Origin: Spirogloea muscicola
Lineage: Eukaryota; Streptophyta; Zygnematophyceae; Spirogloeales; Spirogloeaceae
Assembly: GCA_009602725.1 (NCBI GenBank)
Contig: WELB01000010.1
Coordinates: 663,243 to 727,242, forward strand
Direction: 5' to 3'
Length of the DNA stretch: 64,000 nucleotides
A model generated the notes under the pieces. The model ran no database searches, was not told where the DNA came from, and saw only the letters and a list, made by a program, of their open reading frames with translations. How positions within the stretch are numbered: position 1 is the first letter of the stretch; each line of letters opens with the position of its first letter. Shown piece by piece: positions 1 to 10,691 of the stretch. The translations under genes were made by a program, and so were the position numbers.

Positions 1-1886
1 GGGGCTGGGCTGGCCTTGCCCCCCCCCCCCCCGCCCGCCCCCAGGGCAATCAATATTCCCGGCGCCGCGGGCAGGGTGTGGTTTTGCCCCCGCTTTGCTC
101 CCCCCGGTCACGGTGAGCGGGCCGCTCCACCGGGTAGGCCACCGTTGGGGGGCCGTCAGCGCATAGCGGAGGTGCGGCAACGTCCCCCCCGACGGGTGTT
201 GCTGTGCGTAGATCCTCCGCCCGTCACCGGGGCCCCGCCGGCGCCCGTCACCGTGGCCCCAGGGGGTTATCCCCTCACCACCCCCGGCGGGCAGATGGGG
301 TCCCCCATTGCACCCACTTCGGCGCTCACCGCTTGTCCATCTACGGCTGCCACGTGGTGTGGCCCTGCGCTCTGAAGATGCGCACCTGCCGCTCTGCCGC
401 CTACCCCGTGGCGGCGCTCCCGCTCCCATTAGTAAATGGTTTGTATTTGTTTACCCGTGGGCACTGAGCTGCCCTCCAGTGGTGGTTACTGAGCGGGTCA
501 ATCTACCGTAGGTTATGTAGGCCTTACGATGTGCTTGTATTTGTACTTGGCCATTTGGTCTTAGTTTGTTTCAAACACACGAAATTCTCCCTCCAGTCGC
601 CGCTTCCACCTTGCTTCCTGAACCTTTCTCAGACGCAAACCCTCCAAGGCTTCGCCATTTTGTAGCCCCGTTGTTATACTTACTGTCCCCTTTGCATGAA
701 CGGTGTATTGGCTTGGCTTGGCTTGGTGTCCACCTGAATCCATGCACACCGCACGGCTTCTCTCTTCCTGTCAGCGTGTGCAGGGCGCTCTAAGTCAGGC
801 CTCCGGCTTCCGTGGCGGCGCTCCAGCTCCCCAAATTATCTTGTCGGACTTGTTTGTGCTCACCCAGGGGTACTTATGTCACCCTGTTACCTTAGGCACG
901 TTAGTATAGGGCTCTGTATATGTAGCCTTGTTTAGTTTGCACTAGACGCTGCCTGAACAATGTCTTGGCTTGCAGTGGCCTCCCCTTCATTTCATTCGCT
1001 CCGCGCGCCTTCTCTCTTTTCCTGTCGCTCACTGTCCTCTGGCAAGTCTCGCCACCACCTTTGTTCTGCTTAGCCGTTGCACCAGCAGCATGCTGTCAGG
1101 TCTACCTCCAGTGGCCGCTGCAATGTCATTCTTGTCAGACGTCATGGTACTCTATCCAGTATAGTTCGTGTGGCGTGACTCTAGACGTTCTTACCCTCAT
1201 TGAGGAGCCCAAGAGTGACACTCTCTACGATGTCAACAAAGGGGAGTTGTATGAGTTGTTGACATCACCCACCAGAGTGGAGGACTCTGTGCGCTGCACC
1301 CGGTGGTTGTGACCCAGCGGTCGTGGCCTGCACACCACCCCTTCCTTTTCCCCTTTCCCCTGTCGCTGAATGTTAGCTGTCTCTAAGGTGCACGCGCAGA
1401 GCTTTGAGCCACTGCAATCCTACAAACCAATGCACATGTGACATACATGTCCTGCAAGCACTAACAAAGTCAGATCTACAATCCTACATTCTTAGCTGCA
1501 AAAGTTGCAAGGTCAAAGCAAAACTCAAAGTCAAAGCAACTCACACCACCATTGCCAGAATCTCCTGAAGCCCAAGTACAATCTGCTCGGTCTTGATAAC
1601 CAACACACCAACCAAGCCCTCATCTGCTGAGCTAAGTAGATTAAGAAGCAGAAGTAGCAGGTGCACATTGCTAAAGCAAGACGGCGACCTCTATCTGTGC
1701 AATGGAGTCGTCAGTAGAGCACCAATAGCAAAGCTTCCACTGCTGCATCTCTTTGCTGCTTCTCTGTGTCATAGCGTCAAAAATGTCACTGCCACTCTGC
1801 AGGCACAGTGTTATTACTTGCAGTTGACAGCACTAGCATACTCGGTTACATTCTTTGCTTGATACCACCATCTCGATACTCAGTCC
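1..1886. repeat. Repeat mosaic at left edge, no gene recognised
   Basis: A C/G-rich start (poly-C at about 21-32) is followed by pieces of the dispersed families seen elsewhere. About 420-590 is a reverse-strand family A copy; it holds the complement of the A core words (GTACTTGGCCATTTGG, ACTGAGCGGGTCAATCTAC). About 690-1030 carries the family X tail and the family C word (CGCGCGCCTTCTCTC near 1003). A 115-residue plus-strand ORF at 965-1312 crosses family C and has no recognisable domain. The right part holds the 3' flank of the amidase gene, including a TTACA (TGTAA on the minus strand) at 1846-1850, about 37 bases past its stop. Confidence 0.6.
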
Positions 1887-4400
1887 TCAATTACAAGCTT
1901 GCGTGGGATGGCGTCCATCAAGAGTACATATTGGTTTGTACATTTCAGGTCGCCGATCGCGAAAAATGCCCCACGAGGCTCGTTGAGCTTGATTGGCATC
2001 AAGGTCAACCGTAGCGAGTACGATGGCTTCAACCTTATCATCTGCATGCTGCAGGAGCTCTCCTGTGATACCTGAGGAGTCAAGCATGTAAGGTTGCGCC
2101 GTTAGTTAGACATGAGAAAGTCATGGCAGAGTTGCAGACGAAGGAGGTGGAAGGGGCCTCATATTGTGGACGGCATAACAGTGACCAGCTTAGGGCTTTC
2201 GTTCTTGCTTACCTGCAATGAATGAGTTGCCATACCAAGTTATAGTGCTTGGTCCATGCTCTGTTTCCACTGTCTCTGGCCCTATTCGATTAGCAGCAAC
2301 AAGCGGAACCTACAGCATCCAAATACGTATATATCAATTTCATGTCAATTGTGCGTTTTGATGCTGGCGACTGGAGGGACTGCACCTGCTCAAATGGAGC
2401 TGACAGGGTCCAATGCTACCAGTGGACCACGGGAGGATGGTAATTATTCTAATTTAAATGGTGCGATCCAGACACTGGAACGGCATCAGGCTGAAGCTGA
2501 TCACCAGTATTCAGGTAGGTCCTCTTTCAATATGCCAGAGAATGTGTCTCCTTGTGAAGGGGCAAAGTTCTCGTGGTTCTCTAACCTATACCGAAAACAA
2601 GCAATTAGAGAGACAAGGAGAGCAGTGAAGCTGATGATGAGGAGCCTATAGCATTAGAACAAACCAGATTTGCCCCAGCATGGCCTTGCATGACTCGCAT
2701 CCAATGGCCTCGTGAATCAAGTGTGGTATCCTGTGGCTCGCTTCCGATGGCGGTCGGATAGAAGAGAATCTCAGCTCCCATCAAAGCCATTGATCTAGCA
2801 GTCTCTGGAAACCATTGATCCCAGCAGATTGCTGCAATAGTATGAACACATTGTCAATAGATTCTCATGACTGCTGCACTTTGATGACCACAGGATGTTG
2901 CTGGATTGCCTGAAAGAATCTAGCCAAGCACCTGCCATAGTCACAAGGTCCAGCAGCAAATGCAAATTTACTTCCCTCACCTACGCCAATGGTTGCAAAT
3001 TTCGTCCTGAATACCTGCCATGCAGGGAACCAGAGGTCGAAGAGCAGTTGAGAACCAACACCAGGTTGACGAGATCAGTACAGATCTTGACATGATACTA
3101 ATTCACAGGCATCATGCGCGACTTGCAGCAAACAATGGCTGCATGGTGTGCCCACCTTGAAACCAGTATCACCTGGGCAGAAGTAGAACTTCTCCTGATA
3201 ACCTATGTCACAAATTGCAGGCTGTCAAGCTTTCAATGAGCTTTCAAGAAGGATGAAAGTGCAGGTGCTGTGACACATGCAAAAAATAGCAGCACCGAGA
3301 TGATGGCTGTGCTTGCTACTATGACGGCTGAGTTCAGCAGACTCTTGTCGCCCTTGAAGCATCACGCAAGGAAGGGATGTGCGCTATTGGCACACAGTGC
3401 CAAAATATCCGCGAGTGCCAAATGAATTGAACAAGCACAAGAAATTTTCCCTGAAAATAGGCCAATCGTCAAAAATAGAGGGGCGAAGAAAGTCTTGGGC
3501 GGTTGTGAGTTTGGGTAGAGAGAGCAATGATCAGCATGAAACCTGGTCCATCTGGGATGTGGGTTTTCCGGTAGAGCCCAATGTCGGATCCATCAGCATC
3601 GATGACAACAACTGAGTTGAAATGAGCGTTGTTGGCCCGTTCAAAGAAGCTCACTGGTAACACAACATTGAGCTCCTTTGCAAGCTCTTGAAACCTGCAC
3701 CGAAGTCAAGCTCCCGGTGTCCTGATGAGCCAAAATTTCTGAGCTGCGGTTGACATGATTTAGAATAGAAGACCGCCTGTTGCATGTTTTCAGCTCACTC
3801 CTTGGAGTGATTGAACGAGCAAAGATCTGGCTGATTAAGCAGCGAACTCTCTTAGGAGTTACCTTTGTATTGTTGGGTTGTTCTCTCGTGGACGAGCTCG
3901 AGCAAAAAAGTCCTGCCGTTGTGCCTGGCAGAAGTAGTGGCCTTCGAAGAGCTCCTGGTCAACAAGCAGGACGTAGCGTCAGACTGTCGACACCCCTTTC
4001 CAAGCAGCGTGTACCCAGCAATTGATCTTCAGGTACGCACCGAGACCAGGATGATCTGAGCTCCCTTGGCATGCGCCTCCCGAATCTTGCTGCAGCACCA
4101 CGGACATTCAAACTGATTTGAGTCCGACGTGAACTCTTGGCTTGGAAGGTGCAGGATGAGGCCACTTCTGCCGTTCTTGGCTCAAACATCTGGAGCTGAG
4201 CAAGGAAAGCCATGGGCCGTCAGCTTGCACAACTAGGCATGCGAAGGGCATGAAGTCGACAGAAGCCCGGGCATCAAGAGCAGCTGGACGGGACCGGCGG
4301 TCGGACAACGGAGGTCCTACTTCTCAGCCTTGGCGACGTTGGCCTCCCGGTCGTCGCTCCAGGCGGCCTGCACGGCCGCGACGCAGACCTGCCGCGACAT
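1887..4400 (-). CDS. CPA: N-carbamoylputrescine amidase (nitrilase superfamily), 9 exons
   Basis: Hydrolyses N-carbamoylputrescine to putrescine, CO2 and ammonia, the last step of the plant/algal arginine-decarboxylase route to polyamines. Exons on the minus strand: 4321-4400, 4041-4089, 3863-3954, 3543-3694, 3156-3202, 2981-3014, 2665-2831, 2213-2309, 1887-2071; phases close to a 300-residue protein, the normal size for the family. The nitrilase triad is visible: Glu in ELFEGHYFC (exon 3), Lys in LYRKTHIPDGPG (exon 4), Cys in ICWDQWFPE (exon 7). Family words PVSFFERAN, FYPTAIGSEPQD, VMQGHAGAN and WGIFRDRRPEMY match plant enzymes in order. The start is the Met before SRQVCVAAVQ. Every intron is GT-AG. 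The gene is divergent from the SR factor; their start codons lie about 700 bases apart. No targeting peptide is seen, so it is probably cytosolic. Confidence 0.93.
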
Positions 4401-4927
4401 GGCTGCAGCCGCCAGCCGCGTGGTGCTGCGGCGACGGCGGATGGCCAGCTCTACGAAAGGGCCTGCCACTTGGCCGCTGACGGTGGACGGCTGCCACGCC
4501 CAGCGGCGCTGGTCGCTACCGTGTGAACCGGGACCGGTCGAGCCCGCCCCTCCCCCTCTCGTCGGATGGCGGACCATCCTCGGCGGGCCTCAGCGGAGCC
4601 CAGGTTAGCGGGTCGCCCTGAGCTGGAGCTGGATTTGCGGTCAATCAGGGTCCAGGATAAAGAAAGAAGGAGTATATGCGGCTATTGATGTCAAAAGAGC
4701 GGCTGTAAGTGCCAGCCAGGTACATACAGAGGGTATTGATGACTACATTTTCGGAACCACAGGCAGACGAATGCAGGGGCGCGGCCGCCCTCGCGGCGTG
4801 CCTGGGGCGGGGGGATTGGCGGACCAACTCTCGAGCGGCTCGGCGGGCCGTCCGACGCAACGGCATCCGGCGGTCACCGGCCGGCGAGACCTGCCTCGCT
4901 TGCGCCGCCCCGCTGCAAGGCCCCCCC

Positions 4928-4975
<48 letters not shown>

Positions 4976-5062
4976 CCCGGCGGCCGCGCCGAGGCGGGCG
5001 CTGCAGCGACAGGCTCGACCGCGCCGCGCCGGACTCGCCTCGCTCTTTCTGCGGCGGCGGCT

Positions 5063-5094
<32 letters not shown>

Positions 5095-5098
5095 AGCC
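4401..5098. promoter_or_regulatory. Shared intergenic region between divergent CPA and SR genes
   Basis: This region separates two divergent start codons, so it must hold both promoters and both 5' leaders. It contains a family E repeat (about 4678-4785), a poly-A run at 4929-4974 directly after a C run, and a (GCG)n tract at about 5051-5093 ending just before the SR start codon. No TATA box or other defined element is recognisable. The poly-A lies in the presumed SR leader and may be inflated by assembly. Confidence 0.5.
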
Positions 5099-7524
5099 AT
5101 GGGCGGCGACTATGGCAGCTCGCGGATCTACATAGGCGGCCTGCCTGCCAAGGTCACGCAGGAGGAGGTCGAGGACATGTTCGGCAAGTACGGGCGCATT
5201 GTGCGCTGCGACTTCAAGTCGCGCCCCGAGGTGAGAATGTTCACGAAGTCCAGCTTGCCTGGGGATGCAAGCTTGACATGCGGCAAATGTAGCCTTGTAA
5301 TCAATCAGATATGACACGAGTTGGAGGTAGTGGGAGAGGGGGAGGGGAAGGGGGCGCGCCTGCGCATGACCTTCAAAGCGGAAAGTCTTGCGGAGAGTGA
5401 CGCCTAGAGGGCTGTTAGAACCCTTCGCTGGCTGTGGGAGGCCACGTTGCAGTTGCTGGCGAGGTACACATGTGTGTGTGCGCTGTGCCTTGCAGCAGTT
5501 CTCGTTCTGCTTTATCGAGTACGAGGACGAGAGGGATGCTGCTGATGCCATCAGGAACTTGGACGGAGCTCCCATTGCTGGGGCGCGTATGCTGGTCGAG
5601 GCCTCCAAGGAACGACGCCGTGCTCCTCAGTACTCCTTCGGTGGGAAACACGGCCGCGAAGACTGCCGAGCTATCGTTGGTGAGCGCAGGCGATGGTGCT
5701 GCTTGCCTCCTCTCAATTGTCTGCCTGCACCAATGCCTTACATAGTATCCTGATAATGTCTTGTGATAGCTGCATGCAGAGCATGCACGTGGTGTGCTTG
5801 CATAGCAGGGCCATGCAGACATAGTTGGCCTCTCGCGCATCACGTATTGGCGCCAAAGCTCGACATCTGCTCACATGTGTGCTCCGTTGCAGATGATCTT
5901 CCACAGGGCACCTCGTGGCAGGACCTCAAGGACTTCGGACGAGAAGGTGGCCCCGTTGTGTACTCTGACGTCTTTATGGACAACCGAAGGCTGCGGGGGT
6001 GAGCCATGTTATCGAGCTGGCACCAAAGGCAACCTGTGAATCCCTTCCCTGGTCCTTTGAGCTCTTATCAGGATCCACTGGGAACGTCACCTTCTGGCCC
6101 TCGGCATGTTGTCCGTAACCTTCCCAATGGAATGGAGAGGGTGTCCTTGGATTGGAGACTGTCGTGTCCTTGGCCTTTTCCATCCCTGCCTGCCTCCGGA
6201 AATTTTCCCCTGGTCCAAGCTAGCTGTGGGCTTTACCAGTTTCAGAGGCAAGAAGTAAGGTGCTCTCCTATAACAGCCGACTTGGCTCGCTGATTGTGCT
6301 CTGGAATAGGGGCATGGTTGGGGGGGCCAGTCGGGCTTGATCCTTGCGGATGCATTGCCAAAGATTGACCTGTTGCGTAAGGGTGGATTGAGACTGAACA
6401 GGGCAGCTGCTGCACGCTGCACTTTCTTGTTGCTGATTTATTCGCGGTGCGCATGGGTGGCAGTGTTTTGGAGTTTGAGAGCTCAGAGGCATGTCGAAGG
6501 GCTGTGAGGCGTTTGGATGGCCAGCGAATTCACGGGGCTCCGGTCTATGTTCGGGAGGTGAGTGCTGGGTTGCTTCTATCTGTCCAACTTTGTGATCGTC
6601 GGCAAGCTGTGTGGTTATGACTGTGACTTGTTTTTTGCCACTGTCTTTAGTGTCCAGGTTTATGCTAGTAATTGTGGGCATATTATGTTGGCTTATTGGT
6701 TGGCCGTAGCAGCAGCCTCTTGTGACAGCATGTGGAGGTTCTCAGATTTTTGCTCTTGTATTTCCTTGCAGGAGCTTGACACCCGTCGCAGCAGTCGTTA
6801 CTATTCACGTTCACGTTCAAGGAGTCCTCCTCGCTATGATGATCGCCGAGGCCTTGACAGCTATGACAAGTACTCATCTAGAGGTGACTATGGAGGTCGA
6901 AGCGGCGGCGGCGGCGGACGCGGAGATGATGATCTTCGCGGTGGCGGTGGCTACTCGCGCCGTGCTCGCAGTCCGTCACCTTTGGACAAGGACAGAGACG
7001 GTCGTGGAATGCAGGTTGATAGGGGTCGATCGCCAGGTGACCCAGATGACCGTGACAACGTCAGTGATCGTGACACCCGTGACAGGGCACAAGAGAGGAG
7101 GTCTGTGACAATAACCCATTTGCATTGCATGCTTATGTATAGCATATGCCATATACCAGCATTTTGATAAGGATGGAGTCGTCACATCTGCTTGACTCCT
7201 GTGTACAGAAACTACAGTGCCTGCAGTCCTAGCACCACTTCATGCAACTACATTGAGTCCAGATGTTTCAATTTATGTGCAGCAGATCCCGCAGTCGCAG
7301 CCCAGTTGGAAGCCCTCCCTACCCAGTGAGGGACCGCTCTCCAGTCGGTGACCGCAGGTTCTGCCACCTTGTGCCATCTATGCTGTGCCATCGAGTCGAA
7401 CCAAGCCCACATGTTTTACTGGGGTATCTGAGTCAAAGCCTCTCGCCGCATACACGAGGCTTTGACACTGCTAGTTTTTACTGTGTGTTGCAGCCTCAGT
7501 CCTCCTGGGAACCGGAAAGATTGA
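5099..7524 (+). CDS. SRSF1: SRSF1/SF2-type SR splicing factor, 7 exons
   Basis: Nuclear splicing factor that binds exonic enhancers and recruits U1/U2AF. Exons: 5099-5230, 5496-5679, 5893-5998, 6464-6557, 6772-7100, 7286-7357, 7494-7524, giving 315 residues. Domain order: RRM1 (about residues 8-80; RNP2 RIYIGGLP, RNP1-like FSFCFIEYED), a short linker, a pseudo-RRM carrying the diagnostic SWQDLKD heptapeptide of the SF2 subfamily (about residues 112-170), then an RS domain with RSRSRSPP and RSRSRSPVG blocks interrupted by a glycine-rich stretch. The start is the Met after the GCG tract; upstream in-frame sequence is only lysines from the poly-A. The acceptors of exons 2 and 6 are NAGNAG pairs, allowing one-residue variants. 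The family often autoregulates by alternative splicing, but nothing here proves that. Confidence 0.93.
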
Positions 7525-8357
7525 CCTTGGCATTCACGAGCAGGCAGCAGAAGTCGCAGTGTTCAATGACAATTGTTCAATCTAACCAACTACCTTGCTG
7601 CTTGAACGTTATGTCTGGTGACTAGCTCTAAGTGCACCCTTAGAGCTGAGGCTGCTTAGGATAAGTTTTTGAGGTTGTATGTGAGATTCCTACCTGTACT
7701 GCAGCTCTCAGCAGATGTGACTTCTCGCTGCAGTGGCCAAATCAATTGAATTTGTGTATGTGGAACTTGGAACTTGCATGAGAGTGCATCCTACTATGTT
7801 GTGCTTGCTGTGCAATTGAATATAACAGTGGTGAATTACAGTGTATTACAGAGTATTACAGTACAGGTTACAGAGTAGTACAGAGTATTACAGTGGTGAG
7901 CCCTGGCTGTCTAGCCTGTGGCTCCGTCATGAACACCTGTATGCATCTGGCTGGCTTTCACAGCCGCTCTTTTAATATCAGCAGCCGTTTCCTTTTTTTT
8001 TTTTTTTTTGGTGAAGCAGTCCTATCTTTTCGCCATTGTGGCCAAGTCAAGTTTGTTATATTGAATGGCATGAGAGGGCACTCCATCATGTTCGGCTTGC
8101 TGTGCATTTGAGCAACCTGTTGGCGAATCCAGTCACTTAGGAATGCTTCCATCATAGTCCTGTAGTTGGCTATGAGAGTTCAAAGCTTGATCAGCTTATA
8201 GCAGTGAAGCTTCAAGGACTAATCAGCTCAAGGATTAGAATTTGGAACTGTACGTGAAAGATGCTCTTGGCTCAGCTTGGCCATGAGTAAGCCTGACTAT
8301 GCTCGTAGTGGCCCACCTTGTATGAGTTAGCTGTCTATGCTCCAAAGGGGGCCTGCC
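7525..8357. other. Convergent intergenic region with repeat pieces
   Basis: This holds the 3' ends of the SR gene (+) and the AUH-like gene (-). It contains an imperfect minisatellite built on TATTACAG/GTACAG words at about 7826-7893 and a reverse-strand family E copy at about 7900-8000 joined to a 15-base poly-T at 7996-8010. No further gene is seen. Confidence 0.55.
7826..7893. repeat. Imperfect TATTACAG minisatellite
   Basis: Words such as GTGTATTACAG, AGTATTACAG and AGTAGTACAG recur about six times with small changes. It lies in the presumed 3' flank of the SR factor gene. Confidence 0.7.
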
Positions 8358-10691
8358 TCATTCTCCCCTATACACTGGCTTCCGCTTCTCTGCAAAGGCT
8401 GCCAATCCCTCCAGCCTGTCCCTAGTGGTCAGAACACGGGAATAGCAAGCCTCTTCCATTGCCATACCTGATGTCATGTCCATCTCCAAGCCTTTGTCTA
8501 TTGCCGTTTTTGCCATCCTTATTGCGACAGGGCCCTGCGAACTCAAGTCAACACTTGAGTCAATCTAGGGGGGTGCCCGTATGCTTGGACCTGCACCAGA
8601 TCCAATTACTTTGTGCATTACAACCAATCAACTAGTCGAGGATGTTGAGGTATATCTTCATTTGTACTGAACCTTACAGCTACTGTTTGCAATGCAGTCA
8701 TTTCTGTCATGGTTGAAAGCGGCACATGAATGTGGTAAAACAAGGACTCCATGCATCCTGTCAGCATTGACTTGACATGCCCCCTTCCATCAGCACCTGA
8801 GGAATGATCTCCCTGGCAAGTTCAAGGGCTTTCTTGTATGCCTGTCCACACTCCACAAGGTGATCTATAACACCTGACCAGGAACAAAGAAGCCTGCTGT
8901 GAGTTGAAGTAAGAACACACTTGCTGCAATACAACCTGTCAAACGAACTCTGTTGAATGCTGAGCTACTACATGAGGCAACCACAATACAGGCCTGACTA
9001 GCAATACAGCAGAACAAAGCGATAGTTCATTGGTATAGACGAGGCTGGCAGCTGACCCAGCTTGGCAGCTCGTTCAGCAGAAATGCGACGCCCCGTGAAG
9101 ATCAGCTCTTTTGCTTGCGACCGTCCAATTATGCGTGGCAAACGCTGTGTTCCACCTGCCCTGCTCTCAAGCCGGCAACCTGTGGCAGGTCAGCCGCCAT
9201 CAATGTGCATCAGCAAAGGACTTCCTTCTTTGAGGAAAGCAAGCACAATTGCGACGTCAGCATGACCTGCCTGTTCAAGAATGCAACAGGAGGCGTTCTA
9301 CTTGTTAAGCTCAAGACAGACGCACCCTGGGATGATGGCCAGGCCTGTCTCTGGTAGGCCAAAGCTAGCTGCACCCCCTGATTGACGAGCAAGCAACAAG
9401 GTCAGGGCTCTTGTGCATGAAAGTTCTGTTAGCTTCAGGTTCCTTGTGTAGTCAACTTTGGGTTGCTTCCAAAATCTCAAGTCTGCACCAAGCCAGCTTG
9501 GACACGGGAGTAGCTTGGCAAGTGTCATGTCTTAAGTGGCACTGGTGGAAAGAATCATTCTTGTTCAATATGTCTTTCACTACCTGCCACACGGAGGTCA
9601 CAAGAAAGCACAAGCTCGAAGCCTCCTCCAAGAGCGGCTCCTTCGATTGACGCAATTGTGGGTATGGGAAGGCGCTGCTGTCAAGAAGAGCAAAGTCTGA
9701 GTGCGCAGCACGGCATCCCTGTCTTTGGAATTGTAGCCATTCCTGGGGCGTTTTGAGACCGGGTCAATGTGGTGAAGGGGAACCCTTATTGTACCTCAAG
9801 CGCCACGAATGTGCTCCGCAGAGCCTTCACAAATGAGTCAGCTTCAGCAGCTGTCATGCCTCTTCGCTCCTGCCAAATCCCAGACAGCAGGGGCACAGGA
9901 CTGCCTGGCTAGTGTGTACATCGTCGTGACCGAGAGCTGACAATTGCGAAGTGCATACAGTGGCAGTGGACAAAACATTTAATGTTGATTGCAGAGCAGC
10001 CGGTAGGCTAGCCATGTTTGTAGTCCGAGCAGCCCAATTGTTCAAGAGCAAGAGATGGGAACGAGGGGCGGCAAAGCGCGACGCCCTTACCTTGAGGTCT
10101 GCGCCGGCGCAGAAGACGCCCTGCAGGAGGCTGCGCAGGATGACGACGCGCGCAGCCGGGTCGGCCTCGGCGGCGCCCACCGCATCCCGCAGCTGCACCA
10201 GCAGCTCGCGCCCGATGGCGTTGCGCGCCACCGGCCTGTCCAGGCTCCACACCACGACGCCTGCAACGGGCAAACGGCCGCAGAATGGGGAATGGAGTAC
10301 GTATCGAGTGATGGAAAGCCTGAGTGGCCAAGTACATTGGCGAATGCATATCACCTGCTGCTGAGCTGACCCGCTCAGTAACCACCAGACAGCACATAGA
10401 GGCCGCTACCAGAAGGGGGAACCCTTTGAGAGGAACCGCTAAAGTAAACCAAGAATGCGGCTGGGAAATCAAGGAGCGGCAGCATCGGTGAGGTCCTGCT
10501 CGAGGAGGCCCGAGCAGCACGGCCGTGCCTGAGTCGCCGTTGCCCAGACGCTCCACGGCAAGCTCCGCGCGCGGCGGCGGCGGGCCCTGCGGAGGCTGCG
10601 GCGCCTGCAGGTATGCGCGGCGGGCGACGCGGCGGGCGGCGAGGNCGCCGCCGCCGCCGCCGCCGGCCTCGCTAGCCCGCGTGTGGGACAC
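8358..10691 (-). CDS. AUH: Mitochondrial enoyl-CoA / methylglutaconyl-CoA hydratase (AUH-like), 8 exons
   Basis: Crotonase-fold hydratase; the AUH branch hydrates 3-methylglutaconyl-CoA in mitochondrial leucine breakdown. Exons: 10529-10691, 10091-10260, 9795-9869, 9584-9674, 9326-9377, 9057-9160, 8797-8873, 8358-8534; 302 residues. Seen in order: [14 protein letters not shown], the oxyanion-hole word [36 protein letters not shown] (first catalytic Glu), [19 protein letters not shown] (second catalytic Glu), and an AUH/plant ECH2-type C-terminus [16 protein letters not shown]. The Arg/Ala-rich N-terminus looks like a mitochondrial presequence; it contains one N (10645), so one residue is unknown. 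The first intron needs a GC donor (CAG|GCACGG) to keep the family spacing [12 protein letters not shown]. Exon 4 has a tandem NAGNAG acceptor. Substrate choice between methylglutaconyl-CoA and other enoyl-CoAs is inferred from similarity only. Confidence 0.9.

Noticed and set aside
965-1312. 115-residue plus ORF with DTLYDVNKGELYELL
   Set aside because: Its first half is family C repeat; the second half looks protein-like but is too short and unsupported to call.
4709-5098. Upstream in-frame extension of the SR protein with a poly-Lys run
   Set aside because: The extension is only the translation of poly-A and GCG repeat; the RRM starts right after the Met at 5099.
7826-7893. CRISPR-like short repeats
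   Set aside because: The units are adjacent, imperfect and without unique spacers, and the genome is eukaryotic.
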